A stretch of 64,000 nucleotides of DNA from Streptomyces cyaneochromogenes (GCF_003963535.1 NZ_CP034539.1:8990001-9054000); one strand, 5' to 3'. Numbered from the stretch's first letter, positions 6,927-15,744 are shown. Notes: a model not told the origin generated them from the letters alone. A program made the numbers and translations.

Positions 6927-9014
6927 ATGCTGGAGATCTCCGACCGTGGACGTACCTGGGTTCTTTCCGGGCCAACCAGCAGTTACGCCCTCCACCTGAC
7001 GGAGGCCGACGAACTGCTGCACCTCCACTGGGGCCCGCGGATCGCGCTCGCCGACGCCGAGGAGCTGGCCGCGCGCCCGCTGCCGGAGTACCGGCCCTTC
7101 GAGTCGCAGCTCGACGGTCACGAGGAGTACCCGGTCGAGGGCGGCCCCCGCTTCGTGCGGCCGGCCCTGTCCGTGCGCACTGCCGGGCGTCGCGGCACCG
7201 AGTGGACCTTCGAGGCGTACGAGACGTACGGGGCCGGGGTTGCCGAGGGCGAGGAGCTGCGGCTGCGGTTCCGGGACGGCGGGCTGGGCGTCACGCTGCA
7301 CTACCGGATGCGTGACGACGTCGTCGAGCGCTGGGTGACCCTGGACAACCAGGGGCCCGATCTGGAGCTGCTGCGCGCCGACTCCGCGACCTGGACCCTG
7401 CCCGACCGCGAGGACTGGCGGCTGTCGCAGCTGCACGGACGCTGGGCCGCGGAGTCCCGGCTGACGCAGTCCTCCCTCACCTACGGTGAGAAGGTCATCG
7501 GCAGCCGCCGCGGTCACACCGGGCACCCCCTTCTGCCATGGGTCGCACTCGACACCGATGCCACCGAGGAGCGCGGCGAGGTGTACGGCTGCGCCCTCGC
7601 CTGGTCGGGGTCCTGGCGGATCGCGGTGGCCCAACTGCCGGACGCGCGCGTGCAGATCACCGGTGGGGTCGGCTACGACGAGTCGGGTCTGCTGCGGCTG
7701 GCGGCGGGGGAGTCGTTCGTGACGCCCGTCTTCGCCGGGCTGTGGAGCGACGGCGGCTTCGGGGGCGCGAGCCGTGCCTGGCACGCCTACCAGCGTGCGC
7801 ATGTGATCCCGGACGCCCATCAGGACCGTCCCGTGCTGTTCAACTCGTGGGAGGCGACGGGGTTCGACATCTCCGAGGAGCAGCAGCGTGCCCTCGCGCG
7901 ACGGGCCGCGGCGGTCGGCGTCGAGCTGTTCGTCGTCGACGACGGCTGGTTCGGGGCGCGCACCAGTGACCGTGCCGGGCTCGGCGACTGGACGCCCAAC
8001 CCCGACCGCTTCCCCAACGGCCTCAAGCCCCTCGCCGACTACGTGCACGCCCTCGGTATGCAGTTCGGCATCTGGGTCGAGCCGGAAATGGTCAATCCGG
8101 ACAGCGAGCTGTATCGCGCCCACCCGGAGTGGGTGCAGCACCAAGAGGGGCGAAAGCGGACAGAATTCCGCAATCAGCTCGTACTGAACCTCGCCCGCGA
8201 GGACGTCCAGGAGTACCTCTGGAACCAGCTCGACGGGATCCTCTCCAGTGCCCCGATCGACTACGTGAAGTGGGACTTCAACCGCTGCTTCAGCGACGCG
8301 GGCTGGCCCGGCGAGGCGTACCCGCAGCGGCTCTGGATCGATCATGTGCGCGCCTTCTACGCCCTCTTGGACCGGCTGCGGGACGCTCACCCGGGAGTCG
8401 CCTTCGAGTCCTGCTCGGGCGGTGGCGGCCGGATCGACCTGGGTGTGCTGAGCCGTACCGACCAGGTGTGGACCTCCGACAACACCGACCCGCTCGACCG
8501 GCTCGCCATCCAGCACGGCTTCAGTCAGATCCATCCGGCGCGGGTCATGGCCGCATGGGTCACCGACAGCCCGAACAACCAGCTCAACGGCCGGGTGAGC
8601 TCGCTTCGGTTCCGGTTCGTGAGCGCCATGGCCGGGGTGCTCGGCGTCGGCGGCGACCTCACCCAGTGGAGCGAGGAGGAGCTCGCCGAGGCGCGGGAGT
8701 GGGTGGAGCTCTACAAGGAGATCCGTCCCCTCGTGCAGCGCGGGGACCTCTACCGGCTGCGGCCCCCGCGCGGCGGCCTGAGTGCCGTGCAGTACGTGCG
8801 CGGCGACGAGGCGGTCGTCCTCGCCTGGCTCCAGTCGCAGAGCCATGGAGAGGCCGCGCCGGCGTTGCGGCTTCGCGGACTCGACCCGACCGCCTCGTAT
8901 GAATGCCGCGAAACGGGCGAACTCCACCGAGGTGCCGTATTGCTGCATCACGGACTATTTACCGGCCTGCGAGGCGACCTCGATGCGACGGTTATCCGAC
9001 TGCGTCGCATCTAG
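6927..9014 (+). CDS. Alpha-galactosidase, glycoside hydrolase family 36
   Basis: The protein has 695 residues, the normal size for bacterial GH36. It has the N-terminal beta-supersandwich, a TIM barrel and a C-terminal sandwich. The nucleophile is the Asp of VKWDFNR (about residue 449); the substrate-binding ESCSGGGGR and the acid/base Asp in WTSDNTD follow. FGIWVEPEMVNPDS, also typical, lies before the nucleophile. There is no signal peptide, so it is probably cytoplasmic and acts on imported raffinose-type galactosides. The ATG at 6927 is chosen because GAGGG lies 5 bases upstream; a TTG 33 bases earlier is in frame but lacks such a site. Confidence 0.94.
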   Translation: MLEISDRGRTWVLSGPTSSYALHLTEADELLHLHWGPRIALADAEELAARPLPEYRPFESQLDGHEEYPVEGGPRFVRPALSVRTAGRRGTEWTFEAYETYGAGVAEGEELRLRFRDGGLGVTLHYRMRDDVVERWVTLDNQGPDLELLRADSATWTLPDREDWRLSQLHGRWAAESRLTQSSLTYGEKVIGSRRGHTGHPLLPWVALDTDATEERGEVYGCALAWSGSWRIAVAQLPDARVQITGGVGYDESGLLRLAAGESFVTPVFAGLWSDGGFGGASRAWHAYQRAHVIPDAHQDRPVLFNSWEATGFDISEEQQRALARRAAAVGVELFVVDDGWFGARTSDRAGLGDWTPNPDRFPNGLKPLADYVHALGMQFGIWVEPEMVNPDSELYRAHPEWVQHQEGRKRTEFRNQLVLNLAREDVQEYLWNQLDGILSSAPIDYVKWDFNRCFSDAGWPGEAYPQRLWIDHVRAFYALLDRLRDAHPGVAFESCSGGGGRIDLGVLSRTDQVWTSDNTDPLDRLAIQHGFSQIHPARVMAAWVTDSPNNQLNGRVSSLRFRFVSAMAGVLGVGGDLTQWSEEELAEAREWVELYKEIRPLVQRGDLYRLRPPRGGLSAVQYVRGDEAVVLAWLQSQSHGEAAPALRLRGLDPTASYECRETGELHRGAVLLHHGLFTGLRGDLDATVIRLRRI

Positions 9015-9309
9015 GCGTTCTGTCCGAATTGGCGCCTTCATTCCAACTCGCTCTGGAGCAAGGGAAGCTGGAGCAGTGTCACGTGAGGAGCGTCATATTC
9101 GTGACCGTGCGTCGCCCGTCATGTTCACGTAATTCGCGCGCTTTTCAAGGGGTTTTGAGCCGGGTGGCGTGCCCGTAATTTACGCAGTGTGACCGAGAAT
9201 TCCCACAAGGGATCAACAGGAACGCATTCGGACGGAACCTCTCACTTGTTCCCGTGCGTCTTCCTCGCTTACGTTCGCCACCAATCCGGACGGACGCCTA
9301 ATCCTGCCG

Positions 9310-9468
9310 CCGACCGGATCCCGCGCTAACTCACCCGTGTACGGCAGGAGCGGGGGACCCACAGGTACAACCGCCTGTTCCGGTCTCCGGAACGGCTTGG
9401 GGTCAAGTCGCGTCTCGACGCGGCCGGGCATCTCCAGCCCGCACCCGACAGCTCACCTCGCAGGCGCC
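9310..9468 (+). promoter_or_regulatory. c-di-AMP (ydaO/yuaA-type) riboswitch leader
   Basis: The roughly 470-base leader before the M23 gene contains blocks I recognise from the actinobacterial ydaO family (for example the rpfA leader): CGCTAACTC near 9324, GGAGCGGGGGACCCAC near 9346-9361, GGGGTCAAG near 9400, and the distal CCCGCACCCGACAGCTCACC-type block near 9438-9458, just before the ribosome site GGAGAGG. In Streptomyces this riboswitch represses cell-wall hydrolase genes when c-di-AMP is high. Boundaries are approximate because I could not fold or score it. The stretch 9015-9309 shows no gene. Confidence 0.82.
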
Positions 9469-9483
9469 GGAGAGGAATTCGCC

Positions 9484-10449
9484 ATGCCCGCGAAGGGTAA
9501 GCACCGCCGCCCGAAGTCCCCGCGCTTCGCCCGCTCCATCGCCGTCGCCGGAACCGGCGGCGCCGCGCTCGCTCTCCCGCTCATCGGGGCGACCGGCGCC
9601 CACGCCGCTCCCGCGCAGTCCGTTTCGGAAAAGGCCGTTCAGGTTCTTCCGGTCGCCGACAAGAAGGTGGCTGAGAAGAAGGCCGCCGAGAAGAAGGGCA
9701 CGGCCCGGAAGGCGGGTGTGCAGACCTATTCGGTGAAGGTCGGCGACTACCTTTCGAAGATCGCGGACGAGCAGAACGTCAGTGGCGGGTGGAAGAAGCT
9801 CTACGCCGACAACCGCGAGGCCGTCGGTGCGGACCCGTCCCTGATTCACCCCGGTCTGAAGCTCTCGATAGGCGGCAAGAAGGCCACGGCGAGCGCCCCC
9901 AAGTCGCCGTCCGCTTCCAAGTCTTCCTCGCCTTCCTCGTCCTCTTCGGCCCCGAAGTCGTCGGATTCGTCCGCCTCGAAGTCCTCCGCGGCGAAGACGA
10001 CCAAGGCCGCCCGGAGCGCCGAGACCACCAGCACCGCCAATGGCTTCAGCGCCCCCCTGGCCACGTCCGCGGTCGGCACCGCGTACAAGGTGGCGGGCAG
10101 CATGTGGTCCAGCGGCTACCACACCGGCGTCGACTTCTCCGCCGCGACCGGCACCCCGCTGAAGGCGGTCGGCGCGGGCACCGTCGTCTCCGCCGGCTGG
10201 GGCGGTGCGTACGGCAACCAGGTCGTCATCCAGCTCGCCGACGGCTACTACGCCCAGTACGCCCACCTCTCCTCGCTCTCCGTGTCGGCCGGCCAGACCG
10301 TGAGCGCGGGCCAGCAGATCGGCCTCTCCGGCGCGACCGGCAACGTGACCGGCCCGCACCTGCACTTCGAGATCCGCACCACGCCGGACTACGGCTCGGA
10401 CGTCGACCCGGTCGCCTACCTCCGCTCCAAGGGCGTCGCCATCGGCTGA
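9484..10449 (+). CDS. Secreted LysM + M23 family peptidoglycan endopeptidase
   Basis: The protein has 321 residues. A basic N-terminus and hydrophobic segment end near AHA-AP (about residues 39-43), a standard Sec signal peptide. A Lys/Glu/Ala-rich spacer is followed by a LysM wall-binding domain (about 80-128, YSVKVGDYLSKIA to IHPGLKLSI), a low-complexity Ser/Lys linker (about 138-180), and an M23 metalloprotease domain (about 195-310). Zinc ligands are visible: H213 and D217 in HTGVDF, and H294 in PHLHFE. It should cleave peptide cross-links in peptidoglycan. GAGAGGAA sits 7 bases before the ATG. The long riboswitch leader implies control by c-di-AMP during germination or growth. Confidence 0.93.
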   Translation: MPAKGKHRRPKSPRFARSIAVAGTGGAALALPLIGATGAHAAPAQSVSEKAVQVLPVADKKVAEKKAAEKKGTARKAGVQTYSVKVGDYLSKIADEQNVSGGWKKLYADNREAVGADPSLIHPGLKLSIGGKKATASAPKSPSASKSSSPSSSSSAPKSSDSSASKSSAAKTTKAARSAETTSTANGFSAPLATSAVGTAYKVAGSMWSSGYHTGVDFSAATGTPLKAVGAGTVVSAGWGGAYGNQVVIQLADGYYAQYAHLSSLSVSAGQTVSAGQQIGLSGATGNVTGPHLHFEIRTTPDYGSDVDPVAYLRSKGVAIG

Positions 10450-10480
10450 CCCCCGGCTCACCACCTCGCCTGACACGCAG

Positions 10481-10518
10481 CCGAAGGCCGGACCCCGATC
10501 CCCGGGTCCGGCCTTCGG
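10481..10518 (+). terminator. Hairpin after the M23 peptidase gene
   Basis: A perfect 15-bp stem (CCGAAGGCCGGACCC at 10481-10495 with its complement at 10504-10518) has an 8-base loop. It starts about 30 bases after the stop codon. Confidence 0.8.
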
Positions 10519-10534
10519 TGTGTCCGGCTTCGTC

Positions 10535-10573
10535 GGCCGACGGGGATCCGCGCCGGCCGACGGGGATCCGCGC
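10535..10573. repeat. 19-bp tandem duplication
   Basis: GGCCGACGGGGATCCGCGC occurs twice in a row (10535-10553 and 10555-10573) with one C between. Each copy contains GGATCC. It lies in the non-coding gap before the broken SGNH gene; the gap holds no other gene. Confidence 0.85.
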
Positions 10574-10689
10574 TGGGAGGCCGCCCACCTCAGCGGCGTT
10601 CATGATCGCCGCATTGCGGTCTTGTGGCAGGCGTGCCCGGGGCGTCGACAGTGAGGGGAGAGCGGGGGCACAGTGATCTCCGTAGCGCC

Positions 10690-10703
10690 GCAAGCGCTTT
10701 CCA
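10690..10703 (+). promoter_or_regulatory. LacI/GalR-type operator-like palindrome
   Basis: GCAAGCGCTTTCCA is centred on AAGCGCTT (10692-10699). Its right half matches the classical LacI-family consensus TGGAAAGCGCTTTCCA exactly; the left half has one or two mismatches. It lies about 30 bases upstream of the start of the pectin-locus genes, so carbon-source control by a LacI-family repressor encoded elsewhere is likely (inference). Confidence 0.5.
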
Positions 10704-10733
10704 TGCTGCCTTCCACGGCCCACGGAGGTCCCC

Positions 10734-11476
10734 GTGCCCGGCGTCGACCGACGCACCGTCATCAAGGGCGCCGCAGTCGCGCTGCAACTCACGGGCTCCA
10801 CCTGGACGGTGATCGCGGGGCCGGTCGGCGGTGGTGTACAGCCCGTCATGGCGTACGGCGACTCGAACGTCGTCCGGCCTGATGACGGTCGCCTCACCTA
10901 CGAGGGCCACTGGGGCCGGACCGCGGATGCCGCGATCACCGTCAACTCCGGTTCCCTGCTGACCTTCCGCTTCACCGGCGACACGGCCGACGCCCTGTTC
11001 GACGTCTCGTCGATCACCGTGCCCACGCAGATCTACGTCTCGGTCGACGCAGGTCCGAAGCGGCTGTACGCCGTCGACCGCGGCGACATCGCGCGCCGAC
11101 GGTACGGCCGCCTACCCCACCCTCGTCGCCGACGCCCTGCACGCCTCGCTGACCCAGGTCGGCTTCGGACGGCAGGGCGTGATCAAGACCGGCAACGGAG
11201 GAGTGCCGGCCGCGCAGGAGGCGTACGGCTGGAACTACGCGGGTTCCAGGGCGGACCCGGACCGCCCGCATCCTCGCGCTGCACCCGTTCGACGGTACGC
11301 ACGCCGACGACATCGCCGCCGTCGACGAACTCGCCGACCGACGCGTCGAGTTCGTCGACACCACCGACTGGCTCTCCCCGCCGGACGGGGACTTCAACGG
11401 GACCGTCCCACCCAGCGCCCAAGGCCACCGCAAGGCGGCCGACCGACTGATCGCCCTCATCGCAAAGGAGCTCTAG
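10734..11476 (+). pseudogene. Broken SGNH/GDSL esterase (internal deletions and frameshifts)
   Basis: A GTG at 10734 behind GGAGG opens a frame that reads as an esterase N-terminal beta domain (AYGDSNVVRPDDGRLTYEGHW, then LLTFRFTGDTADALFDVSS). Near 11095 it loses sense. Another frame resumes with SRADGTAAYPTLVADAL and runs to about 11265. A third carries the C-terminal end (RILALHPFDGTHADDIAAVDEL, then PPSAQGHRKAADRLIALIAKEL) to the TAG at 11474-11476. The catalytic GDS block-I and GxND block-III regions fall in the missing pieces, so no activity is expected. It was probably a deacetylating esterase of the pectin locus. The next gene's GTG overlaps its stop. Confidence 0.8.
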
Positions 11477-13371
11477 TGCACGCCAACCGACGCCGAAGAA
11501 CCGGTGCCGTCGCCGCGGTGGCCCTGCTGGCCGGGCTGATCTCCGCGCCCGCCGGTCACGCCGCCGAGCCGCGCCGCATCCTGGAGAACCTCGACCGCGG
11601 ACTGGTCGCCGTGCCCTCCGGCGAGGGCACCTTCCTCAGCTGGCGCCTGCTCGGCACCGAGTATGCGCGGCACGGAAACGCCATCGCTTTCAACGTGTAC
11701 AAGAACGGTCGCCGACTGAACCGGGCTCCGGTGATCAACTCGACGACGTACCAGGACAACACCCGAGGTGCGGGCACGTATACGGTACGGGCCGTGGTCA
11801 ACGGGCGTGAAAGGAAGGCGAGTTCGGCCGCGCTCGAGTTCTCGCGGGGATACGCCGAGATCCCGCTCGCCACCGCCGACGGCTACACCGTGCAGCATGC
11901 CTGGCCCGGCGACCTCGACGGCGACGGACGCTACGAACTCGTCGTCAGCCGTCTCTCCCGGACCCGTGACAGGCCCGACCTGCTGGAGGCGTACACCCTC
12001 ACCGGCGACCGCCTGTGGCGCGTCGACCTCGGCCCCGGTTCGCACAACCAGGTCGGCGGAAACGGCGCCAACGACCCCGCGCCCGCCGCGATCAGTGGTT
12101 CGACGGCGATCGGCGGATACCGCAACGACGACAACGTCACCGTCTACGACCTCGACGGCGACGGAAAGGCCGAGGTGCTGGTGCACACGGCCGACGGGAC
12201 GACCTTCGCGGACGGCTCGAAGGTCACCGCGGCCTCGCCCGCCAACCAGTTCGTCTCGGTCATCGACGGCGCGACCGGCACCGAGCGCACCCGGCAGCCC
12301 GTCCCCGACGACCTCGTCGCCGACGGGCCCTCCGGCGGCCACTTCGGCATCGCCTACCTCGACGGCGAACGCCCGAGCCTCGTCACCAAGTTGGTCACCC
12401 GGGTAGGCGCCAAGCGGGGCGCCTTCCGGATCCTCTTCCAGACGTGGGACTTCAACGGCACGGACCTGAACCGCCGTTGGAAGTACGCCGTCCCGTCCGA
12501 CAGCGGCGCGACCAGCTTCCACCAGATCCGCACCGTCGACGTCGACCAGGACGGCACGGACGAGATCGCCGACGGCAACTACGTCGTGAACAGCGACGGC
12601 ACCCTGCGCTACGTCGTCGACGGCGCCGGCCACGGCGACCGCTTCCACATCGCAGACCTCGACCCCGACCGCCCCGGCCTGGAGGGCTTCGCCATCCAGC
12701 AGGCGGAGCTGGGCGTCATACCGAAGTTCCCCTGGTACTACTACGACGCCGACACGGGTGAGCGCCTGGTGACCGGGCAGCACCCGGCGGACTGGGAGAA
12801 CGACACCGACATCGACGTGGGCCGCGGCAGCACCGGCGACATCGACCCCGGCCACCCCGGCTACGAGTACTGGACCTCCACCGCCGACGTCACCGCCCCC
12901 GGCGCGGGCGTCTACAACGTCCAGGACGGCAAGGTCTCCACGACCACGCCCAGCGTCAACTTCCGTATCTGGTGGGACGGCGACAAGGCGTCGGAGAACC
13001 TCGACTTCACCCACGTCGAGAAGTGGGACCCGGCGACCGAGACCACCTCGAAGATCTTCGAGGCGACCGGGGTCGTCTCCGGCGCCCGCAACGCCTCCCC
13101 GTTCTACGGCGACATCGTCGGCGACTGGCGCGAGGAGATCCTCGCCGAGACCGCCGACCACACCGCCCTGCGCCTCTACACCACCACCGAGCCGACGAAG
13201 ACGCGCGTCTACACGCTCGCCCAGAACCCCGAGTACCGCCTCGGCTGGACCGTGCGCGGCTATCTGCAGTCGACGTACACCGACTACTACCTCGGCACCG
13301 AGACCCGTCGGATCCCCAAGCCCTCCCTCACCCTCCCGGAAGGAGCCCTCTCCCGTGACGACCACGCGTAG
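11476..13371 (+). CDS. Secreted rhamnogalacturonan lyase, PL11 family
   Basis: The protein has 631 residues and starts VHANRRRR, followed by a hydrophobic segment and GHAAEPRR, a Sec signal peptide of about 30 residues. The mature part begins with the beta domain typical of PL11 (RRILENLDRGLVAV, YARHGNAIAFNVYKNG), then an eight-bladed propeller with repeated Asp-rich calcium loops such as DLDGDGRYELV, DLDGDGKAEVL and VDQDGTDEIADG. PL11 enzymes (Bacillus YesW/YesX relatives) split rhamnogalacturonan I by beta-elimination. The GTG overlaps the stop of the broken esterase (TAGTG), so it may have depended on coupled translation; read-through of the wreck may now lower expression. The downstream DUF6250 gene overlaps its end. 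Confidence 0.93.
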   Translation: MHANRRRRTGAVAAVALLAGLISAPAGHAAEPRRILENLDRGLVAVPSGEGTFLSWRLLGTEYARHGNAIAFNVYKNGRRLNRAPVINSTTYQDNTRGAGTYTVRAVVNGRERKASSAALEFSRGYAEIPLATADGYTVQHAWPGDLDGDGRYELVVSRLSRTRDRPDLLEAYTLTGDRLWRVDLGPGSHNQVGGNGANDPAPAAISGSTAIGGYRNDDNVTVYDLDGDGKAEVLVHTADGTTFADGSKVTAASPANQFVSVIDGATGTERTRQPVPDDLVADGPSGGHFGIAYLDGERPSLVTKLVTRVGAKRGAFRILFQTWDFNGTDLNRRWKYAVPSDSGATSFHQIRTVDVDQDGTDEIADGNYVVNSDGTLRYVVDGAGHGDRFHIADLDPDRPGLEGFAIQQAELGVIPKFPWYYYDADTGERLVTGQHPADWENDTDIDVGRGSTGDIDPGHPGYEYWTSTADVTAPGAGVYNVQDGKVSTTTPSVNFRIWWDGDKASENLDFTHVEKWDPATETTSKIFEATGVVSGARNASPFYGDIVGDWREEILAETADHTALRLYTTTEPTKTRVYTLAQNPEYRLGWTVRGYLQSTYTDYYLGTETRRIPKPSLTLPEGALSRDDHA

Positions 13372-14071
13372 AGCCTTCGGAGCCCTGGCCGCCGGCGCCG
13401 CACTGGCCGCCCTCGCCCCCGCCACCACCGCGAGCGCCACTGCCCGCCATCGCCGGCTGATCGCCCACGACGACTTCCGGCACGGCCTCGGCCGGTGGGC
13501 CGTGGAACTGGAGAAGGGCGGTACCGTCACCGCCTCGCGCGGGGTGCTGGAGGTCGATGTGCCCGCGGGCGCGACGATCTGGTTCAAGGAGCGGCTGGAA
13601 GGCCCGTACGTCATCGAGTACACGGCCACGCCGATATCGGCAGGCGGAGTCAACGACCGGGTCTCCGACCTCAACAACTTCTGGAACGCCACCGACGTCC
13701 GCTCCCCGGACGACATCTTCGCCACCGAGCGGGGCGGGGTGCTGGCGGAGTACGACTACCTCAGGACGTACTACGTCGGCTACGGCGCCAACACGAACAC
13801 CACGACACGGCTGCGCCGGTACGTCGGCGAGGCCGGGGTCCGCCCGCTGGTCCACGACTACACCGAGCCGCTGCTCGTGGCGAACGAGCCCCACCGGGTC
13901 CGGATCGTCTCCGACGGTTCGACCGTGCGGTGGTGGAACAACGGACGGCTCGTCTTCGACTACAGCGACCCGGAGCCGTACACGAGCGGGCACTTCGCCT
14001 TCCGGACCACGTGGAGCCACTTCCGCATCAGCGGCTTCCGGGTGTGGCGGTTGAGCCCACAACAGCCCTGA
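13355..14071 (+). CDS. Secreted DUF6250-type (concanavalin-fold) protein of the pectin locus
   Basis: The protein has 238 residues. MTTTRRAFGALAAGAALAAL is a signal peptide with a twin-Arg start, ending near SATA. The rest is a beta-rich domain with many aromatic residues (AGATIWFKERLEGPYVIEY, ISGFRVWRL near the end) that I place with DUF6250 / LamG-like jelly rolls. These often accompany rhamnogalacturonan-degrading enzymes. The GTG lies 17 bases inside the PL11 gene with GGAAGGAG upstream, so it belongs to the same operon. Enzyme or binding module cannot be decided: I see no certain catalytic motif. The DUF assignment is from memory of the family pattern. Confidence 0.72.
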   Translation: MTTTRRAFGALAAGAALAALAPATTASATARHRRLIAHDDFRHGLGRWAVELEKGGTVTASRGVLEVDVPAGATIWFKERLEGPYVIEYTATPISAGGVNDRVSDLNNFWNATDVRSPDDIFATERGGVLAEYDYLRTYYVGYGANTNTTTRLRRYVGEAGVRPLVHDYTEPLLVANEPHRVRIVSDGSTVRWWNNGRLVFDYSDPEPYTSGHFAFRTTWSHFRISGFRVWRLSPQQP

Positions 14072-14181
14072 TCAGAGGCTTATTCCTGGTTTGGCCAATA
14101 CTTTAGGAGTGGCTTATCTCACCGCGCGTCAACCCTTCCTTACGGTCGCGTAGGTCACATTCGAAGGTGAATCATGCCCGT

Positions 14182-15000
14182 GTGGCAGACGATTCGAAGA
14201 GTGACAGCAGATCAGAGATCGGGTCGTACGTCGCGGTGGGGGACAGCTTCACCGAGGGCGTCGGCGACCCCGGCCCCGACGGGGCGTTCGTCGGCTGGGC
14301 CGACCGGTTCGCGGTACTCCTCGCGGACCGGCGGCCCGAGGGCGACTTCGACTACACCAACCTCGCCGTGCGCGGCAAACTGCTCGACCAGATCATCGAG
14401 GACCAACTCCCGAAGGCCGCGGAACTGGCCCCGGACCTGGTCTCGTTCTGCGCGGGCGGCAACGACATCATCCGGCCCGGCACCGACCCCGACGAGGTGG
14501 CCGAGCGCTTCGAGCGGGCCATCGCCCGGCTCACCTCCGCCGTCGGCACCGTCATGGTGACGACCGGCTTCGACACCCGTGGCGTGCCCGTGCTGAAGCA
14601 CCTGCGCGGCAAGATCGCCACCTACAACGGACATGTGCGGGCCATCGCCGACCGGTACGGCTGTCCCGTGCTCGACCTGTGGTCCCTGAAGACCGTCCAG
14701 GACCGCCGGGCCTGGGACGACGACCGGCTCCACCTGTCTCCCGAGGGGCACACGCGCGTGGCGCTGCGCGCGGGCCAGGTCCTCGGCCTGGAGGTGCCGG
14801 CCGACCCGGACCAGCCGTGGCCGCAGCTCCCGCCCCGCGGCACCCTGGAGATCCGCCGGGACGACGTCCACTGGGCGCGCGAGTACCTGGTGCCGTGGAT
14901 CGGGCGGCGCCTGCGCGGCGAGTCGTCGGGTGACCATGTGACGGCCAAGGGCGCGCTGTCGCCGGACGACATCAAGATGCGGATCGAATCGGTGGCTTGA
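14182..15000 (+). CDS. SGNH/GDSL hydrolase family protein
   Basis: The protein has 272 residues. All four SGNH blocks are visible: GDSFTEGVGDP (Ser nucleophile), a Gly in the NLAVRGK region, GGNDIIRPGT (Asn), and DDRLHLSPEGH (Asp/His). It has no signal peptide and is likely a cytoplasmic esterase/lipase; the substrate is unknown. I chose the GTG at 14182 (VADDSKSDSRS) because homologues I remember begin this way and AAGGTGA lies 11-12 bases before; a GTG at 14167 is in frame and possible. Unlike the upstream esterase wreck this gene is intact. It converges on the TetR gene with a hairpin between. Confidence 0.88.
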   Translation: MADDSKSDSRSEIGSYVAVGDSFTEGVGDPGPDGAFVGWADRFAVLLADRRPEGDFDYTNLAVRGKLLDQIIEDQLPKAAELAPDLVSFCAGGNDIIRPGTDPDEVAERFERAIARLTSAVGTVMVTTGFDTRGVPVLKHLRGKIATYNGHVRAIADRYGCPVLDLWSLKTVQDRRAWDDDRLHLSPEGHTRVALRAGQVLGLEVPADPDQPWPQLPPRGTLEIRRDDVHWAREYLVPWIGRRLRGESSGDHVTAKGALSPDDIKMRIESVA

Positions 15001-15015
15001 GGCCGCGCGTCGGCG

Positions 15016-15054
15016 GTGTGGGCCGCGCCCTGTTCGAGGGGGCGCGGCCCACAC
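15016..15054. terminator. Hairpin between convergent SGNH and TetR genes
   Basis: A perfect 15-bp stem (GTGTGGGCCGCGCCC at 15016-15030, complement at 15040-15054) has a 9-base loop. It can serve both converging genes. Confidence 0.8.
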
Positions 15055-15123
15055 GGCTGTCAGGGACCGAATGCGGCCGCCATGGGCCCGGGGAGTCTGC
15101 CGACCGCGCGGTGTCGGGCGACC

Positions 15124-15744
15124 TCACCGCGCCGACGCGGTCAACGCCTCCCGCTCCAGTCCCAGTTCCCGGGCGAGCGTCTCGTCCACCCACTCCTGGG
15201 CACGCGCGCGTGACACCGCGCCCGGGTACGACGTCAGCTGTACGGCGAGTCCGTCGAGGAGGGCCGTGAGACGCAGGGCCGTGCCGGTGGGGTCGGGGCA
15301 GTGGAACTCGCCCGCGGCCACGCCCTCCGCGATGACCTCGGTGATGGCGGCCTTCCACCGCCGGTCGAGGTCCCGTGTGACCTCCTGCAGCGCGGGCTCG
15401 CGCAGCGACGCCGCCCAGCCCTCGATCCACAGCCGCCAGCCCTTGGCCTGTCCGGTCGGCGCGTACCACCGCACGGCCGCCCTCAGGCGTCGCAGCGCCG
15501 TCGTCCGGCGGCCGAGGATTCTGCCCAGGCGACCCAGGTCGCCCTCGGCCGCATGGGTGAACGCGGCGGCGACCAGCTTCTCCTTCGTGGCGAAGTGATA
15601 GAGCACCAGGGCGTTGCTCACCCCGAGCGCCGAGGCCACGTCGGCGATCCTGACCGCCGCCACACCTCGCGCCTCTATCTGCTCGACGGCGGCCCGCAGC
15701 AACTCCTCACGCCGCTCCGCCACGCTCAACCGCACTCTTGTCAC
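15124..15744 (-). CDS. TetR/AcrR family transcriptional regulator (BetI-like)
   Basis: The protein has 206 residues and a GTG start (VTRVRLSVAERREE). The N-terminal TetR helix-turn-helix is clear: RIADVASALGVSNALVLYHFATKEKLVAAAF (about residues 32-62). The C-terminal domain, with GLAVQLTSYPGAVSRARAQEWVDETL, looks like the BetI-type ligand/dimer domain. It lies 70 bases downstream of the dehydrogenase gene on the same strand, so the two may be co-transcribed and the regulator may control amino-acid or amine breakdown. No operator dyad was identified. Confidence 0.9.
   Translation of the reverse strand: MTRVRLSVAERREELLRAAVEQIEARGVAAVRIADVASALGVSNALVLYHFATKEKLVAAAFTHAAEGDLGRLGRILGRRTTALRRLRAAVRWYAPTGQAKGWRLWIEGWAASLREPALQEVTRDLDRRWKAAITEVIAEGVAAGEFHCPDPTGTALRLTALLDGLAVQLTSYPGAVSRARAQEWVDETLARELGLEREALTASAR

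Noticed and set aside
6747..8951. Upstream part of the 1000-codon minus frame ending at the phosphatase
   Set aside because: Only the last 265 codons are phosphatase; the rest lies opposite the GH36 gene and has antisense composition. The GTG at 6746 has a good ribosome site.
11473..13725. 750-codon minus frame opposite the PL11 lyase
   Set aside because: Antisense shadow of PL11 and DUF6250; Val/Gly/Asp-rich with no domain.
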